This document shows positions 1-9,923 of a DNA stretch of 22,735 nt, piece by piece. The DNA lies in assembly GCA_001969505.1 (NCBI GenBank), contig LSSK01000608.1, forward strand, positions 1 through 22,735, in the 5' to 3' direction. The position numbers were made by a program, and so were the translations under genes. Under the pieces are notes generated by a model. The model was not told the DNA's origin. It searched no databases and saw only the letters and a program-made list of their open reading frames with translations. The stretch's first letter is position 1, and every line of letters begins with the position of its first letter. Origin of the DNA: Zancudomyces culisetae (Eukaryota; Kickxellomycota; Harpellomycetes; Harpellales; Legeriomycetaceae).

Positions 1-134
1 CAGGTGGGCGATCCAATGATTATTCTTTGAATATGCAGTACGATTCGTACGGGTACAACATTTCGCCCGACTATGTTGATAATGGCAGATGTAGGTGTAG
101 TTGTGATGCAAATGGGCGACCGTATATATTTTGA
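1..134 (+). CDS. 3' end of an unidentified protein gene (partial)
   Basis: The frame that starts at base 3 is open from the left edge to a TGA at 132-134 and encodes 43 residues ending in NGRCRCSCDANGRPYIF. The other two plus frames stop within the first 30 bases. The peptide is rich in Tyr, Asn and Gly and has a CxCxC cluster, which would suit the tail of a secreted protein, but no domain can be named from so short a piece. The window starts with 'cag', so the visible part could also be a last exon beginning just after a 3' splice site. The AA11-like monooxygenase gene lies 864 bases downstream on the same strand. A tandem relative is possible, but the two C-termini do not look alike. It could be a chance open frame. 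Confidence 0.4.
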   Translation, partial: GGRSNDYSLNMQYDSYGYNISPDYVDNGRCRCSCDANGRPYIF

Positions 135-998
135 TGCCAGTTTTTATTCAGAATGTTTTTTTTTAAAAAAAACATATCGCCTTTACTTAACTTATTTTGC
201 TCACAATACTTCAATGATAGACTAAACATATTATTAAATTATATAAATACTCACCTCAATCGGTTTATTTTTTCCTATTTGGGTTAACCAGAGTAGAGAA
301 ACCTTTGCATTGTTAATAAAGTGTTTTAACGTTTTTTTTTTGAAATAACAGACTTATAATATGTTTTCTTAGTACTTTGAGAGATTTAGATATGGCTTAG
401 CCCCTCTACGTTATAATCTAAATGAAATCCCCGTATTAGTTTTATCCTCGTTTGTTGATTTTGTTTGACTAAGTTGTACTTTTATTCTATCACCCCCATA
501 AATACTCACACATTTTACTATTATGATCCCCCATTACTTTACCTCTAGTCTGTCCCCACTTTTTCAAAAAATAGTATTTTTTTACTTGCATTATATTTTG
601 CCTCAATTATAGTAGTTAACTATTCTTTGTCAACTGCTTGTTTACTTTCAATCCCACAGCCTCTTCGCTTGTTTTTTTTTATAAAGATGACTAGGATTAA
701 GTATATGTCGATTCATTAATATGCTCAAAATAGCCTTTCTATTACGTTGATGATATTCAGCTTCTATGCCAATCTATCCAAGTTACTTGGTTAATTCCTT
801 CTAGTATGTAATTAATGTTATCACTTTGTATGACATCCTACTACGAGTCGAACTCGTCCAGAATTGTGATTTTAAATTATTGCTTTCGGTGCAACATAGT
901 CAAAATTTATTTATGCGATACCTCTTTTTGAAAAAAAAGGCATAACTTCATTGTTTCTATCAAGCGGACAAGTATAGTAAAAGTATTTAGTAGTTACT
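135..998. other. AT-rich intergenic region upstream of the monooxygenase gene
   Basis: About 860 bases of A/T-rich DNA with several short T and A runs. No open frame of useful length and no RNA gene were found. A palindrome-like 'gagtcgaactc' near 844-856 resembles a tRNA T-arm but has no acceptor or anticodon partner. This stretch should hold the terminator of the partial gene on the left and the promoter of the gene at 999. I see no clear TATAAA close to that start. Confidence 0.5.
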
Positions 999-2657
999 AT
1001 GATCTTTAGAAAACTTGGAACTATATATACCACTATTATTAGATTTTTAGTTGTGACCAGGGCTCACATGGCAATGGTTGAACCTTGCCCCAGACTATCG
1101 CCAAACAATCCACTCTGTCCCCAAAACGATCCTATCGACTACAATATCAAATCGCCTATCGGTTCGCAGTGGCGGAAGGACCAGCCCTTGTGCAAAACGA
1201 AAACTAAATCCTCAAGAATTGTTGATACTTGGAAAGCTGGTAGTGCAGTAACTGTGCGATTTCGAGAAGACGGATCAACACACGGTGGCGGCCATTGTCA
1301 ATTCGCAGTTTCTTATGATGATGGTGACACCTTTGTTGTCATCAAGGATGTGTTACAACATTGTTTTACCAAGGGAAGGTATAGAGAAAGCAGTACAGAA
1401 ATACTGGCATACGAGATACAGCTTCCTTTCACGATACCATCGTGTGCAAACTGTATCTTCGCATGGACATGGATCAATGCAGATGGGACAAGAGAATATT
1501 ACATGAACTGTGCAGATATAGCCATCAAAGGGGTAAACGGGGGCACACTAGTAGGCCCAAAGCTGCTGGTTGCCAACTATGGCTCAGATACACCAGTGAT
1601 ACCAGAGTTTAATGGCAACTATAGCATGGGTATTGACTTGTTTGATGCACGACCGACAATTACAGCGACAGGCGATTATTCGAATCCTGATTATATAAGC
1701 TCCTCATTTCCCACACCTGCACCAGACAGCATTAAATACTCACAAAGTTATATGCAAATAGGAATCCCGACTGTGACGTATAGCGAGATAAATTTTTATT
1801 CCGCATATGCCAGAACTGACACCAGAATTACCAGGAGACCTGAAACAGCGTTTCTTAATGACGATACATCAAACACACGGGTTTACTACGTAGAGTCACA
1901 GTTTTCAGGTGCAGTGTCCCATCAAGCAGCTTATGGAAATACATACAACCTATACAAAAATATGACACAAGACTATGGCAGTCTAAATACGAGATACTTG
2001 CCTTCAAACACTGCTACTAACGAATTCTACAAAAATCCGGTAGTATGCCCAAATCTTTGCACTCCAGTGTTTATCAACAATACTGCTGGTGAGTACTATA
2101 GGGATGTTTCCGCTTTGACTGCTACAGAGCCTAGTAATGGTACAAAGAATGTCAATGGTATGACAAAAACCATCCGAGTCAATTATATTAAACATACAAT
2201 AGGAAGAAATAGTGTCTATTTTTCAGGAGTCGTGATAGCAAGCTATATACATCCTGAAAGTACCAAGCCAAAAGGGATGATAGCTCCAGCTCCTACATAT
2301 CCCGTACCTTATGCAAACGTCAACAACTATGACTACACTGGGCAAAATAACAAAAACCCATATGAACCTAAGAAACCTTTAAAAGATGTCAAAACACCAC
2401 CACGGAATATTGAAAAAAATCTGGGGTACTCTTACCCTCCAGAATACTTTCAAAATGATGAAAAAATTTACCTAGATAGCACAAAAGCTGGCGGTAACAG
2501 ATATGCAGAGATGAAAACAGTCTGTTTCCGAGACATGGAGTTAGGGAATGGCATTGCTGCTGGTCCAGTATATGGCAGCGCTGTAATTTCCGAACCTCCG
2601 CCGTTTACCCCTAGCTATACACCCGAGAGAGATACTTATTCAGGCTATACCCGATGA
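999..2657 (+). CDS. Secreted AA11-like lytic polysaccharide monooxygenase (chitin-active type) with long C-terminal extension
   Basis: Predicted single-exon, 552-residue secreted copper enzyme. The N-terminal ~22 residues act as a signal peptide, so cleavage after Ala22 would expose His23 (RA|HMAMVEP), as LPMOs require. The second copper-brace histidine is His95 in THGGGHCQF, matching the HGGG motif of AA11 enzymes. FAWTWINADG and REYYMNCAD (residues 154-173) match the conserved AA11 core, and Tyr168 is the likely axial residue. The catalytic domain spans about 23-180. Known AA11 enzymes cleave chitin oxidatively with O2 or H2O2, and chitin as substrate here is inferred from the family. Residues ~225-552 form a Tyr/Asn/Pro-rich extension with a CPNLC motif and no domain I recognise. 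The signal peptide is weak, with Arg15 inside the hydrophobic core and Arg21 at -2, so an unseen upstream exon is possible. No in-frame alternative start gives a better one. Confidence 0.8.
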   Translation: MIFRKLGTIYTTIIRFLVVTRAHMAMVEPCPRLSPNNPLCPQNDPIDYNIKSPIGSQWRKDQPLCKTKTKSSRIVDTWKAGSAVTVRFREDGSTHGGGHCQFAVSYDDGDTFVVIKDVLQHCFTKGRYRESSTEILAYEIQLPFTIPSCANCIFAWTWINADGTREYYMNCADIAIKGVNGGTLVGPKLLVANYGSDTPVIPEFNGNYSMGIDLFDARPTITATGDYSNPDYISSSFPTPAPDSIKYSQSYMQIGIPTVTYSEINFYSAYARTDTRITRRPETAFLNDDTSNTRVYYVESQFSGAVSHQAAYGNTYNLYKNMTQDYGSLNTRYLPSNTATNEFYKNPVVCPNLCTPVFINNTAGEYYRDVSALTATEPSNGTKNVNGMTKTIRVNYIKHTIGRNSVYFSGVVIASYIHPESTKPKGMIAPAPTYPVPYANVNNYDYTGQNNKNPYEPKKPLKDVKTPPRNIEKNLGYSYPPEYFQNDEKIYLDSTKAGGNRYAEMKTVCFRDMELGNGIAAGPVYGSAVISEPPPFTPSYTPERDTYSGYTR

Positions 2658-2976
2658 GTACCAGATCAGAATAATGGCGATAACCCTGCTGAAATGCAGC
2701 AGAGAATGTATATTATTTGATACAGGACAAACCGTGCGTTGAGGTCTATGAATAAATTGACGTGTTTTATGTCGTTTTTTTGCTTTTTTTGCCTTATCAC
2801 AGCTTTAAATCTGATATTTGTATATAACAAACTACAAAAAAGAATCATATGTTAAACAGGTGCAGCCAAAGTGGCCTTTTAAGTGCTAATAAAAAAAGTT
2901 ACAATCTCAATTTTCAAGAGTGCCAAGTAAAGATAATATCCTTGATATGGTGTATAATCCGCGAAAAAAAAAAGAT

Positions 2977-4605
2977 TCATACTCCCAAATAAAAAAACAG
3001 CCATGGCATCACGTATACAGATATATAGCCTATGAGAATGTAAATTGGAATTCTGGCCATGTTATTATCGGAATATATTTTATCTGGCCCGCTTCCAACA
3101 TCGAGATCAAAAGAGAATACATGCAGTCCCTTGGAGCTGTTTGAAGATAGAGTTGAGGCACTCTTTTGGTTCCCGAGGGCCGAGTACTTCTTTTTTTTAT
3201 AGAGCCTAAACTTTTTCAGGAGCCTATCAAAGCCTAGAGCAAACACCTTTCTTATGACTGGTTTTGAGATAGCCTTCCATCCTGCTACAATGAAAACACC
3301 TATAGCATCATATTCGAGTATTAGAGATGAATTTTTAAATGCTAGCTATACTTACCTAAGACAGTTCTATACAAGTAGAATGGGACGTCTGGAAATTCGC
3401 TGCTGTAAATGGGGTGGTGTATATTTAGCATAAACGAACCATAAACTACACCAAGTCCAGCAGAAAGAGCAGAAAATCTATGGCATTGTAAGTTGGCGCG
3501 GGGATTAGTATAATAGTAAGATATGCAATAGTAGGCACCGTATTCCTGGAATGAAGGTAAAAACTTACGTATCCTCATAACAAGGACATTTCCCTGGGAA
3601 GAATGGGTGATAGTAAAGTATTAAGAAAACACAAAAGGATGCCAATGCTGGACCTAGACGTAAAGGAAAAACAGTGTTAAAGTGATTTTGGTTACATATG
3701 CAAAAAAAAAGCTCCCATGCTTACCTTCTATTCCACCCAAATAAAAAAAGGTGTCGAGATAGTCGTGATATATGGAGAACGGAAGAGAAATGATGGTTCC
3801 AAGAGTAGCACCACCGTAGACATCTATTAATGAATGCATCCCGCAATATATTCGTCCGAACATTACCGAAAATGTTAAGAACCAGGTTAAACCTACCAAC
3901 ATCAGAATCGATTTTTGATACACACCTGGGTCTATACTGGTAGATGAAAGAGTATCGTCAGTAGATAGCACTTCGAAACATGAAAAGGTAACGAAAATAG
4001 CAGTTCCAACAACGTATGCAGAGTGTGTTGAGGGAAAACCATATTCCAGTGAATGGGCGGAATTGAAGCTTAACCTTTCGAGAGGAGGAGATGGAGGACG
4101 GGGGGAGGAGACATAATCTTTAACCCATCCAGTAATGGCTACTGTTAATAGCACCACTATGGTCAATCCTCTTGCTATTTTTTCAAAGCCGAGCCAAAAA
4201 AGCAGCGGCAGCATATATGTGAAAAAAACATGATCACAGGCTACAGCAACAAGTTTTAAGTAGAAATCCAGAAAAGGGTGTCGAAATCTAGCCTATTTAA
4301 ATAGAATATTCTCGGTAAGTATCTGGCTCAAAAATATATCGATCATCATCAAGTCTATACAGGCCGATTTATACTTGAGTTTAAGTAGCTAGACAAAGGA
4401 CAACGCCTTCGTTAGCGGCAAAGGTATAAAGTTAATTGAGTATGCAGGAATGAATTACCTGGATTTTTTGTAAAAATTCGACCTCTTCTTCGACGCGATT
4501 AGCAACAAAGTCGTGCAACATTTCCCTATTATGATCTCTAAAGGATCTGGCTGGGGGATTCTTAATTTTTGCCTTCGATCGTGTGTCAAAAATCCTGGGA
4601 CCCAT
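2977..4605 (-). CDS. LCB3-like: Sphingoid-base-1-phosphate phosphatase, Lcb3-like (5 exons)
   Basis: Integral ER-membrane PAP2 phosphatase that removes phosphate from long-chain base phosphates and returns the bases to ceramide synthesis (family knowledge). I reconstruct exons 4605-4459, 4292-3725, 3653-3569, 3477-3356 and 3299-2977. They join in frame to 414 residues and stop at TGA 2977-2979. All introns are GT...AG: 166, 71, 91 and 56 nt. The three PAP2 motifs are intact in exon 2: KDYVSSPRP (K107, R114, P115), YGFPSTHS (H139) and GRIYCGMHSLIDV (R196, H202, D206). Exon 3 carries HPFFPGKCPCYED and exon 5 begins VFIVAGWKAISKPV, both typical of Lcb3/Ysr3. A final hydrophobic segment (IPIYILIGYISVYVMPW) ends the protein. 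Start 4605 is the first ATG that reads directly into the conserved N-terminal helix. Exons 2 and 5 are certain; intron 1 is the least certain boundary. Confidence 0.85.
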
Positions 4606-5097
4606 TTTTGAAGAAAAGTTTCAGAAAACGAGTAAAATGAGCATGAATAAATTCCTAAGAAGATCCCTAGAGATTTGAGTCGTACTTTTATGACAGTAAC
4701 AAACCTGGTGCAGCCTCCTAATGTGTTGTTGGGGAAGTGACTTGAAAAAAGCAAAAAGCAAAAAGCAAAAAGCAAAAAAGGTATTATCTAAAAAAAACGA
4801 AGTAAATGAAAAGGAAAAAAGATATTAACAGGGATAAGAAAATAGTCTACCCAAAAACTAGGCACATGATCCCGGTTAAAACCATTGGAAAGTACACGTT
4901 TTTCAAATAGTCGATTTCCTTTGTGAATGATTATAAACGGAAATCTATGCTTTAGGTAGATGCCATATTGGAAAAGCCGTATATTAGAATGGTGTGTCAG
5001 TGGGTTGAGCGGTATGCTGAATTGGCTTGGTAGGCTTTAGGAAAAAAGAGGGAATAGTGATGTCACCCGCTGATGCTTGAACAACGAGTCCATCCCC
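4606..5097. other. Intergenic region upstream of the Lcb3-like gene
   Basis: This A/T-rich stretch should contain the minus-strand promoter of the phosphatase. It holds a heptamer repeat (4745-4779) and a TGATGTCACC element at 5058-5067, a CRE/ATF-like sequence that recurs at 13512-13521. No convincing TATA box was seen close to 4605 on the minus strand. A 106-codon minus-strand frame at 4455-4775 is an out-of-phase shadow over exon 1. Confidence 0.4.
4745..4779. repeat. AAAAAGC heptamer microsatellite
   Basis: Four consecutive units of a 7-base motif (A-run plus GC) with slightly longer A-runs at both ends. It lies about 140 bases upstream of the Lcb3-like start codon, so its length could vary between strains and affect the 5' region. 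No other function is visible. Confidence 0.8.
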
Positions 5098-5105
5098 TAT
5101 AAAAG
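5098..5105 (+). promoter_or_regulatory. TATA box (TATAAAAG)
   Basis: A perfect TATAAAAG preceded by a C-run. Initiation about 30 bases downstream would fall near 5128-5138, just before the ATG at 5144. It is the best plus-strand TATA box in the region and the main reason to take the small ORF at 5144 seriously. Confidence 0.45.
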
Positions 5106-5143
5106 AAATCCGGGCAAACTTGAATGCTGGATCCAGCCCCTAG

Positions 5144-5284
5144 ATGAAAAGTATAATGGTATCAAGGCTGGTTTACTTTTTCCTGAGTAATACTATTATT
5201 TTTTTTCTCCTGTGGCATTTATGCAGAGTTATCGAATTTTTTACTTTCGTATTAAAAAAAAGAAAACAAAGAATAGAAAAATAG
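5144..5284 (+). CDS. Small hypothetical membrane or signal-anchor protein (46 aa)
   Basis: An ATG 39 bases downstream of a consensus TATA box opens 46 codons ending at TAG 5282-5284. The product has a hydrophobic stretch from about residue 9 to 36 (LVYFFLSNTIIFFLLWHLC is its core) followed by a strongly basic tail, KKRKQRIEK. That layout fits a small single-pass membrane protein, or a signal peptide exon if splicing continues downstream. A/T-rich DNA yields hydrophobic short ORFs by chance, and no relative is recognised, so this remains a candidate. Its support is the TATA-to-ATG spacing. Confidence 0.25.
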   Translation: MKSIMVSRLVYFFLSNTIIFFLLWHLCRVIEFFTFVLKKRKQRIEK

Positions 5285-6348
5285 TAAATTGAATATGATA
5301 AATATTGCCGAATGCAACAAGTATATTATTTTAAAAACCAAAAAATGTTATCAATGAGAGCAACTTTATTCAACACAGAAAATGATATACAGGCAAGTGT
5401 TTTAAAGTAATAAAAAAAGGTCTATTTGTGTGAAAACTGCCCACACACCTGCCCCTTCTCATCTTTTTGCCTATTTTTGCTGATTTACTACAGCTTTCTT
5501 TTAAGAAAAGAAGATAACTGTTTCGTATAATACACATAATAGTTTGATAGAATAACAAAAACGTGCAAAGACAACGGTATTTGTGTGCGCTACTAAATAG
5601 CTTGGTCGTATTATGGGCAGGTCCAGGCTAAATGTAGCTTAAAGAATCAATGCCTTGGCGATTTTTGTAACAATAGCCTGAAATACATGAAGGCTTGGCG
5701 AAACGGCTTTGTGAGTATGTTCATTTTCGAAATATCAAGTGGTTGTTTTGTTTTTTCAAAAATATCTTTTAAAAAAGTGTGAGCAATCAAATGGGTAAAC
5801 TCAACTGTAACTTAAATGCTAATAAAGCAAATGTTTTTGCAGTGTAAAAAAGCATAATAATTACACCAGTGATCCTATAACATTCAAAAATTGGTGTGAT
5901 AGATTTAGTAATTTGAAATTCATTTATTTTTTCAGGATATTTGTAATGCAAAACAGGTGCTGCCAATAAAACTGAAGTGTTTAGGATTACATTTTTAAAA
6001 CTTCGTTATTTTTTGAGGATTATAATTCCCATTTTATCATTAATTTACAAAAAAAAAACAGCATTTTGATGAAATTCTAATTTTTGGAGACCCAAATAGA
6101 AATACCTGCTTTCAAAACCAAAATCCTCAACTAAAGGTATTGATATAGCTACATAAGATATCTATAATACCAATTCAATCAACAACCATAAAAAAATTAC
6201 GACATTGCAAACACGATTTTCGACACGTTTGAATTACAGCGTTCTATAATATCTGTGTACGCAATAGCAGACTATCAGTAGGAAACGGTAAAAACACCTA
6301 TAAGCAAACTAGCGCGAGAAAAAACTAAAAGTACACAAACGGCGTACA
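5285..6348. other. AT-rich intergenic region upstream of the BAR-SH3 gene
   Basis: About 1.06 kb of A/T-rich sequence with no ORF beginning at ATG that looks coding. The octamer CTTGGCGA occurs twice about 40 bases apart (5652 and 5693 regions). It should contain the promoter of the gene starting at 6349, but no strong TATA box is visible within 100 bases of that start. Confidence 0.4.
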
Positions 6349-8384
6349 ATGAGTTGGTAAGTACGATCGTTAGAATAATGTGCGGTTAGAGCAAATATAA
6401 AGTGCGATATTATGAGATAAAACGTATGATGCATATAGTATATAATTTGGTATTTCTTCGACATTCAAAAGTAAATTAAATATAAATGTGTGTACATATA
6501 TAATAGGAAAGGATTCAAAAAAGCGATAAACAGGCTTCCGGCTCAGATTACTACGACCTTTTCAAAGGCTGGAGGTATGTTTTTATTTAGCTAAAAAAAT
6601 AGTAATAATAAATACATCCACTATTTCCCCAGCAGTGCAGTCTATTCATTGACACACTAATATATATTATTTTTAAATAAATAGTGACTATTGATTCGGA
6701 AACCGAATATTTAAGAAGTGAGCTTAAACACATGGATAAGAGCTTGAAGGATTTGCACAAGAAAGCATCCTCCTTTCATAATAGCTTTTTAGGTAAGGAA
6801 TTAGAGTTTTATCTTTATTTTATCGTTTGCATTGCTGTTTATTTTTTTGATTTTTTAGTCCTCATACCTAAATTTAGAAACTGTTCCTAAATAAAAGGGA
6901 AATATACTATCAACACCAATGCTTACTAAAATATAGGAATATATACATATCAAGCAAACTTTATAAACGTTCTGCTCGATTCGCTAGATAATGTGGATAG
7001 TGGAGCAATGGGCAGAGGTCCTGAGTATTCAAACACAAATGAAAAAATATACGGTGACCTAAAAAACTTGGCGTCTCTTTATCAGAATCAACTACAAGCA
7101 CACTCTGACCGGTTATTTGATCAAATGGATATGTTTGATAGCAACGTGATTAGCCGAATAACAGAACTCTTGAATATCGTTAAGGCGATGACAGCCGTGC
7201 TTAGCAAACGGGACAATAAACTTTTGGACTATGATAGACACCGATCGACGGTGCAAAAGTACGAAGAAAGGGGGAATAAGCCTGGAGGAAGAAGTCTTCC
7301 AGACGAACAAGCATACCAGAAGGTAACCCCATCACCTACTTCTTTTTAATTTTGTTTCATTTAATTTTATCTTTTTGAAACGTGCATTTTCTTTGCAGGT
7401 TAACGGCGCTAATACTGCAAATTTTAGCATTAAAACTGAAAACACAATATTTAAACTACTTCTAGTCGCTGGATCAGTTCAGAGAGGCAACAAGACAATA
7501 CAAGTACTATAACAGTATGATCAAAGATGATGTCAAGAATTTCTTGGAATACAAAAACCAATATATGGCCTTACTTAGGGAACGAATAACACTTGCACAA
7601 AGATCTATGATTATGGAGCTCCATAAAGTACTCCAGGGATCCACAGGCGGTATGCGGCAGTTTAATTTAAATGCAGATGTTATCGAGGAATGGAAAGCTG
7701 CATGGAAACCTGCAGATAGTATGCTGAGTGAATTAGACATTTGGGGGTCTGGAGTTATGCAAACTGGAAGTAAGTATTCCAAGTATATTACTATTATAAT
7801 GATATTTCCATTTTGCTCCTGTGTATTGCTTATTTAATTAACGTTTTATCGATATAGAATACAATCCAAACCGAGGCGACCTTTCAAGCAAAATTCTTAA
7901 ACCATTCAGTCGTGATTCAACGCCACGTATGTATTCACCAAGAAAGAGTGAAACGCCCTCATCAGAGCAAAAAACGTATTCACATTCGCCCCCTCCGTAC
8001 CACGAAGCCGGTTCTTCGTCTTCAAGTATAAACCAAAATGCTGCACAGAGCAGCTACCAATACAATAGGACAGCTACAAAACCAAGTACACACTTCTCAA
8101 CAAATAGTCTTAGTAGTTCAGGCTACAATTCGGCAGCAGCGGTGCAACAAATGTCGATGCCGAAACCACCACCGCCACCAATACCTAAATCGCAACCAAA
8201 AACCGTTTATGCTGTGGCACTATATGAATTTGCTGGACAACAGGAAGGCGATCTAGTGATTAAACCAAATGATGTGATTGAAATTATTGAGAGAACACCA
8301 GAAGTAAACGATTGGTGGACTGGGAGATTAAGGGGGAAAATCGGTACCTTTCCCGGGACCTATGTTAGGATTATGGACAACTAG
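6349..8384 (+). CDS. RVS167/hob1-like: BAR-SH3 amphiphysin-type protein, Rvs167/Hob1-like (6 exons)
   Basis: Membrane-curvature scaffold that in yeasts acts with the Rvs161-type partner and actin patch proteins in endocytic scission (family knowledge). Exons 6349-6356, 6507-6574, 6685-6792, 6937-7322, 7466-7769 and 7858-8384 join in frame to 466 residues, stop TAG at 8384. The N-terminus reads MSWKGFKKAINRLP, the family signature; its first exon is only 8 bases. The BAR domain covers about residues 5-270, with long helices across exons 3-5. A Ser/Pro/Gln-rich linker with PKPPPPPIPK follows. The SH3 domain is residues 408-466 with ALYEF, DWWTGRL and GTFPGTYV. Introns are 150, 110, 144, 143 and 88 nt, all ending in TAG. 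Exon 5 starts after CTTCTAG because that keeps the BAR frame (SLDQFREATRQYKYYN); a stronger-looking CAG lies 67 bases earlier. Start and SH3 end are secure; intron 4 deserves transcript support. Confidence 0.85.
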
Positions 8385-8748
8385 CTGCTTTTTTTCTTCT
8401 TTTTCCCTATCATTCTCTTCGCTAGGTCTTTAGAATTTTTGATCTTATTTAATGCCCTATTTTCTTGTCTCCAACCCACGTGTCAAGGTTATCAAATAAA
8501 GCTCATATGGTATCCTATAAAAAAAGTCTTGTAAGGTAGGCTTTTAGTACTGAATTACCCTTTGTTGGACCTTTTTTGTGTTGGTTGTTGCATTTTCTTT
8601 CGAGATTTGTGTATTTCTTTTCTCTTTTTTTTAAAAAAACCGTCTAAAGAACGGATCAAGTAGAAAAAAGTCGTTACATAAACGAGTTATAGTTACGAAA
8701 TTTTGTTAAAAGCTGTATACACAAATGGTAGATATTCGAAAATACATT
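8385..8748. other. Convergent 3' intergenic region
   Basis: The BAR-SH3 gene and the GNAT gene converge here. The T-rich stretch just after 8384 and the A/T-rich stretches near 8620-8640 and 8700-8748 fit two facing 3' UTRs. No gene is visible. Confidence 0.5.
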
Positions 8749-9252
8749 TCAAGAGCTAACCCACTCTTCCCTATTTTTAACTACATACACGTGTGGCTCG
8801 CCTTGTTCAATGTGGACATCACCTGATTCTTTATATCCAATGCCTAGATAGAAATCGCGGCTGGGAAAGTAGGCATGTATTATGATTGTTTCGATATCTT
8901 TGTATTCGTCTGAAGTAAAGATAAGATTTTCAGCGAATGCAATCATTTTTTTCCCAATGCCCAAACCCCTACAGTTTCGTGTTACACCCACTCTGCCTAT
9001 AACCATTTGTCCAGGAATTCCCCGGAAGATTCTAAGAGTTCCCAATGGCTCCTTATTAAGGGCTTCTCCATCCATCCTGTATGCTACAAGATGAACTGAT
9101 CTTTTATCAACTTCGTCATAATGTTGTGCTACTTCAAAGCCCAATTCCTTGCAAAGCACTTGAGTTCGAAGATTCTGGAGCGCTTGTTTTTCTGCGTCCG
9201 TTTTGGCGATACATACCTGGATTTGATCTTTTCCCCCTGATGAGATTGTCAT
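8749..9252 (-). CDS. GNAT-family N-acetyltransferase, ElaA-like
   Basis: A 167-residue single-exon acetyltransferase that would transfer acetyl from acetyl-CoA to an amine; the substrate is unknown. The acetyl-CoA binding motif A is clear at residues 88-101: VGVTRNCRGLGIGK, with the R-G-x-G-x-G pyrophosphate loop at 95-100. The order GTLRIF (71-76), motif A, IIHAYFPSRDFYLGIGY (125-140) and GDVHIEQGEPHVYV (144-157) follows the ElaA-type layout of small stand-alone GNAT proteins. Length is normal for the family and the start is the first ATG, followed by a short disordered segment. It sits between the BAR-SH3 gene (convergent) and a GH19 chitinase (same strand, 671 bases away). A role in amino-sugar acetylation would suit the neighbours, but nothing in the sequence shows it, and the fungal glucosamine-6-phosphate acetyltransferase (Gna1) signature is not evident. 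Confidence 0.8.
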   Translation of the reverse strand: MTISSGGKDQIQVCIAKTDAEKQALQNLRTQVLCKELGFEVAQHYDEVDKRSVHLVAYRMDGEALNKEPLGTLRIFRGIPGQMVIGRVGVTRNCRGLGIGKKMIAFAENLIFTSDEYKDIETIIIHAYFPSRDFYLGIGYKESGDVHIEQGEPHVYVVKNREEWVSS

Positions 9253-9923
9253 TTTGCTATGAATTTTTCTCTGTTCTTCCTAAAAGTTATCTAAAATTGA
9301 TTTAAATTTAATAGGGTTATTTGCTTATTCAGTCTGCAAGTTCCATCAAGAGTAGCCAGTATTCATATTTTTGTTACAAAGAGCAATTTGACAAGTGAAA
9401 CCAAAAATACTAGGGGATTAATATCAAACTTTCCATTCTCATTGTGATTTTCTGGATCGCAGATTTCCAGTTCTTTAATGAACGAATTTAGTCATTAACC
9501 AACCAATTTCTATTTTTGCGACTAATTTTTTTTATGAATGTAAAGCAGCAAATACAAGACAGAAACAGAAAAAATCACAGGCTAATCAACATTCAAATCC
9601 TGAATCCAATGAAAAAAAAAGGAAAAGGAATTAAAAGACTCAATATTGCTTGAACAAACTCGAGCATTTCGTTTAACCACCCTTTAACTTTGTAGCATAA
9701 AGAACAAGATGTATTTTTTCTGCTAAACAAAAAAAAAGAAAAAAGTAATTCATTTAAAAAATCTAGGCCAGTCAACAGAAACTGCATCAAAAGCAGTTTT
9801 AGCTGATATGGTCCAAAAACAGATAATTTAGGGATTATTTAGAAATGTATTCAAAAAAAAATCTACATTGCTGCACACAGTGCAGGTAGAAAAATGATAT
9901 CCGTGCTATCGAAAAGGGATGTA
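9253..9923. other. Intergenic region between GNAT gene and chitinase A
   Basis: A/T-rich 671 bases that should hold the GNAT promoter (minus strand) and the chitinase A terminator. A 65-codon minus frame at 9593-9790 starts with an ATG but is low-complexity (Phe/Leu from A/T runs) and is not called. Nothing else is supported. Confidence 0.4.

Noticed and set aside
840-865. tRNA T-arm-like sequence gagtcgaactcg
   Set aside because: No acceptor stem, D arm or anticodon arm can be paired at the right distance on either strand.
2666-2848. 60-codon minus-strand frame between the monooxygenase and phosphatase genes
   Set aside because: It starts with ATG but is composed of residues typical of random A/T-rich DNA and lies in a region expected to be two 3' UTRs.
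4455-4775. 106-codon minus-strand frame over exon 1 of the Lcb3-like gene
   Set aside because: A different frame in the same place gives a start, a conserved-looking N-terminal helix and a donor site that joins in phase to the PAP2 exon.
5370-5558. 62-codon minus-strand frame with a basic Cys-containing peptide
   Set aside because: It starts at TTG, has no supported promoter, and no recognised motif.
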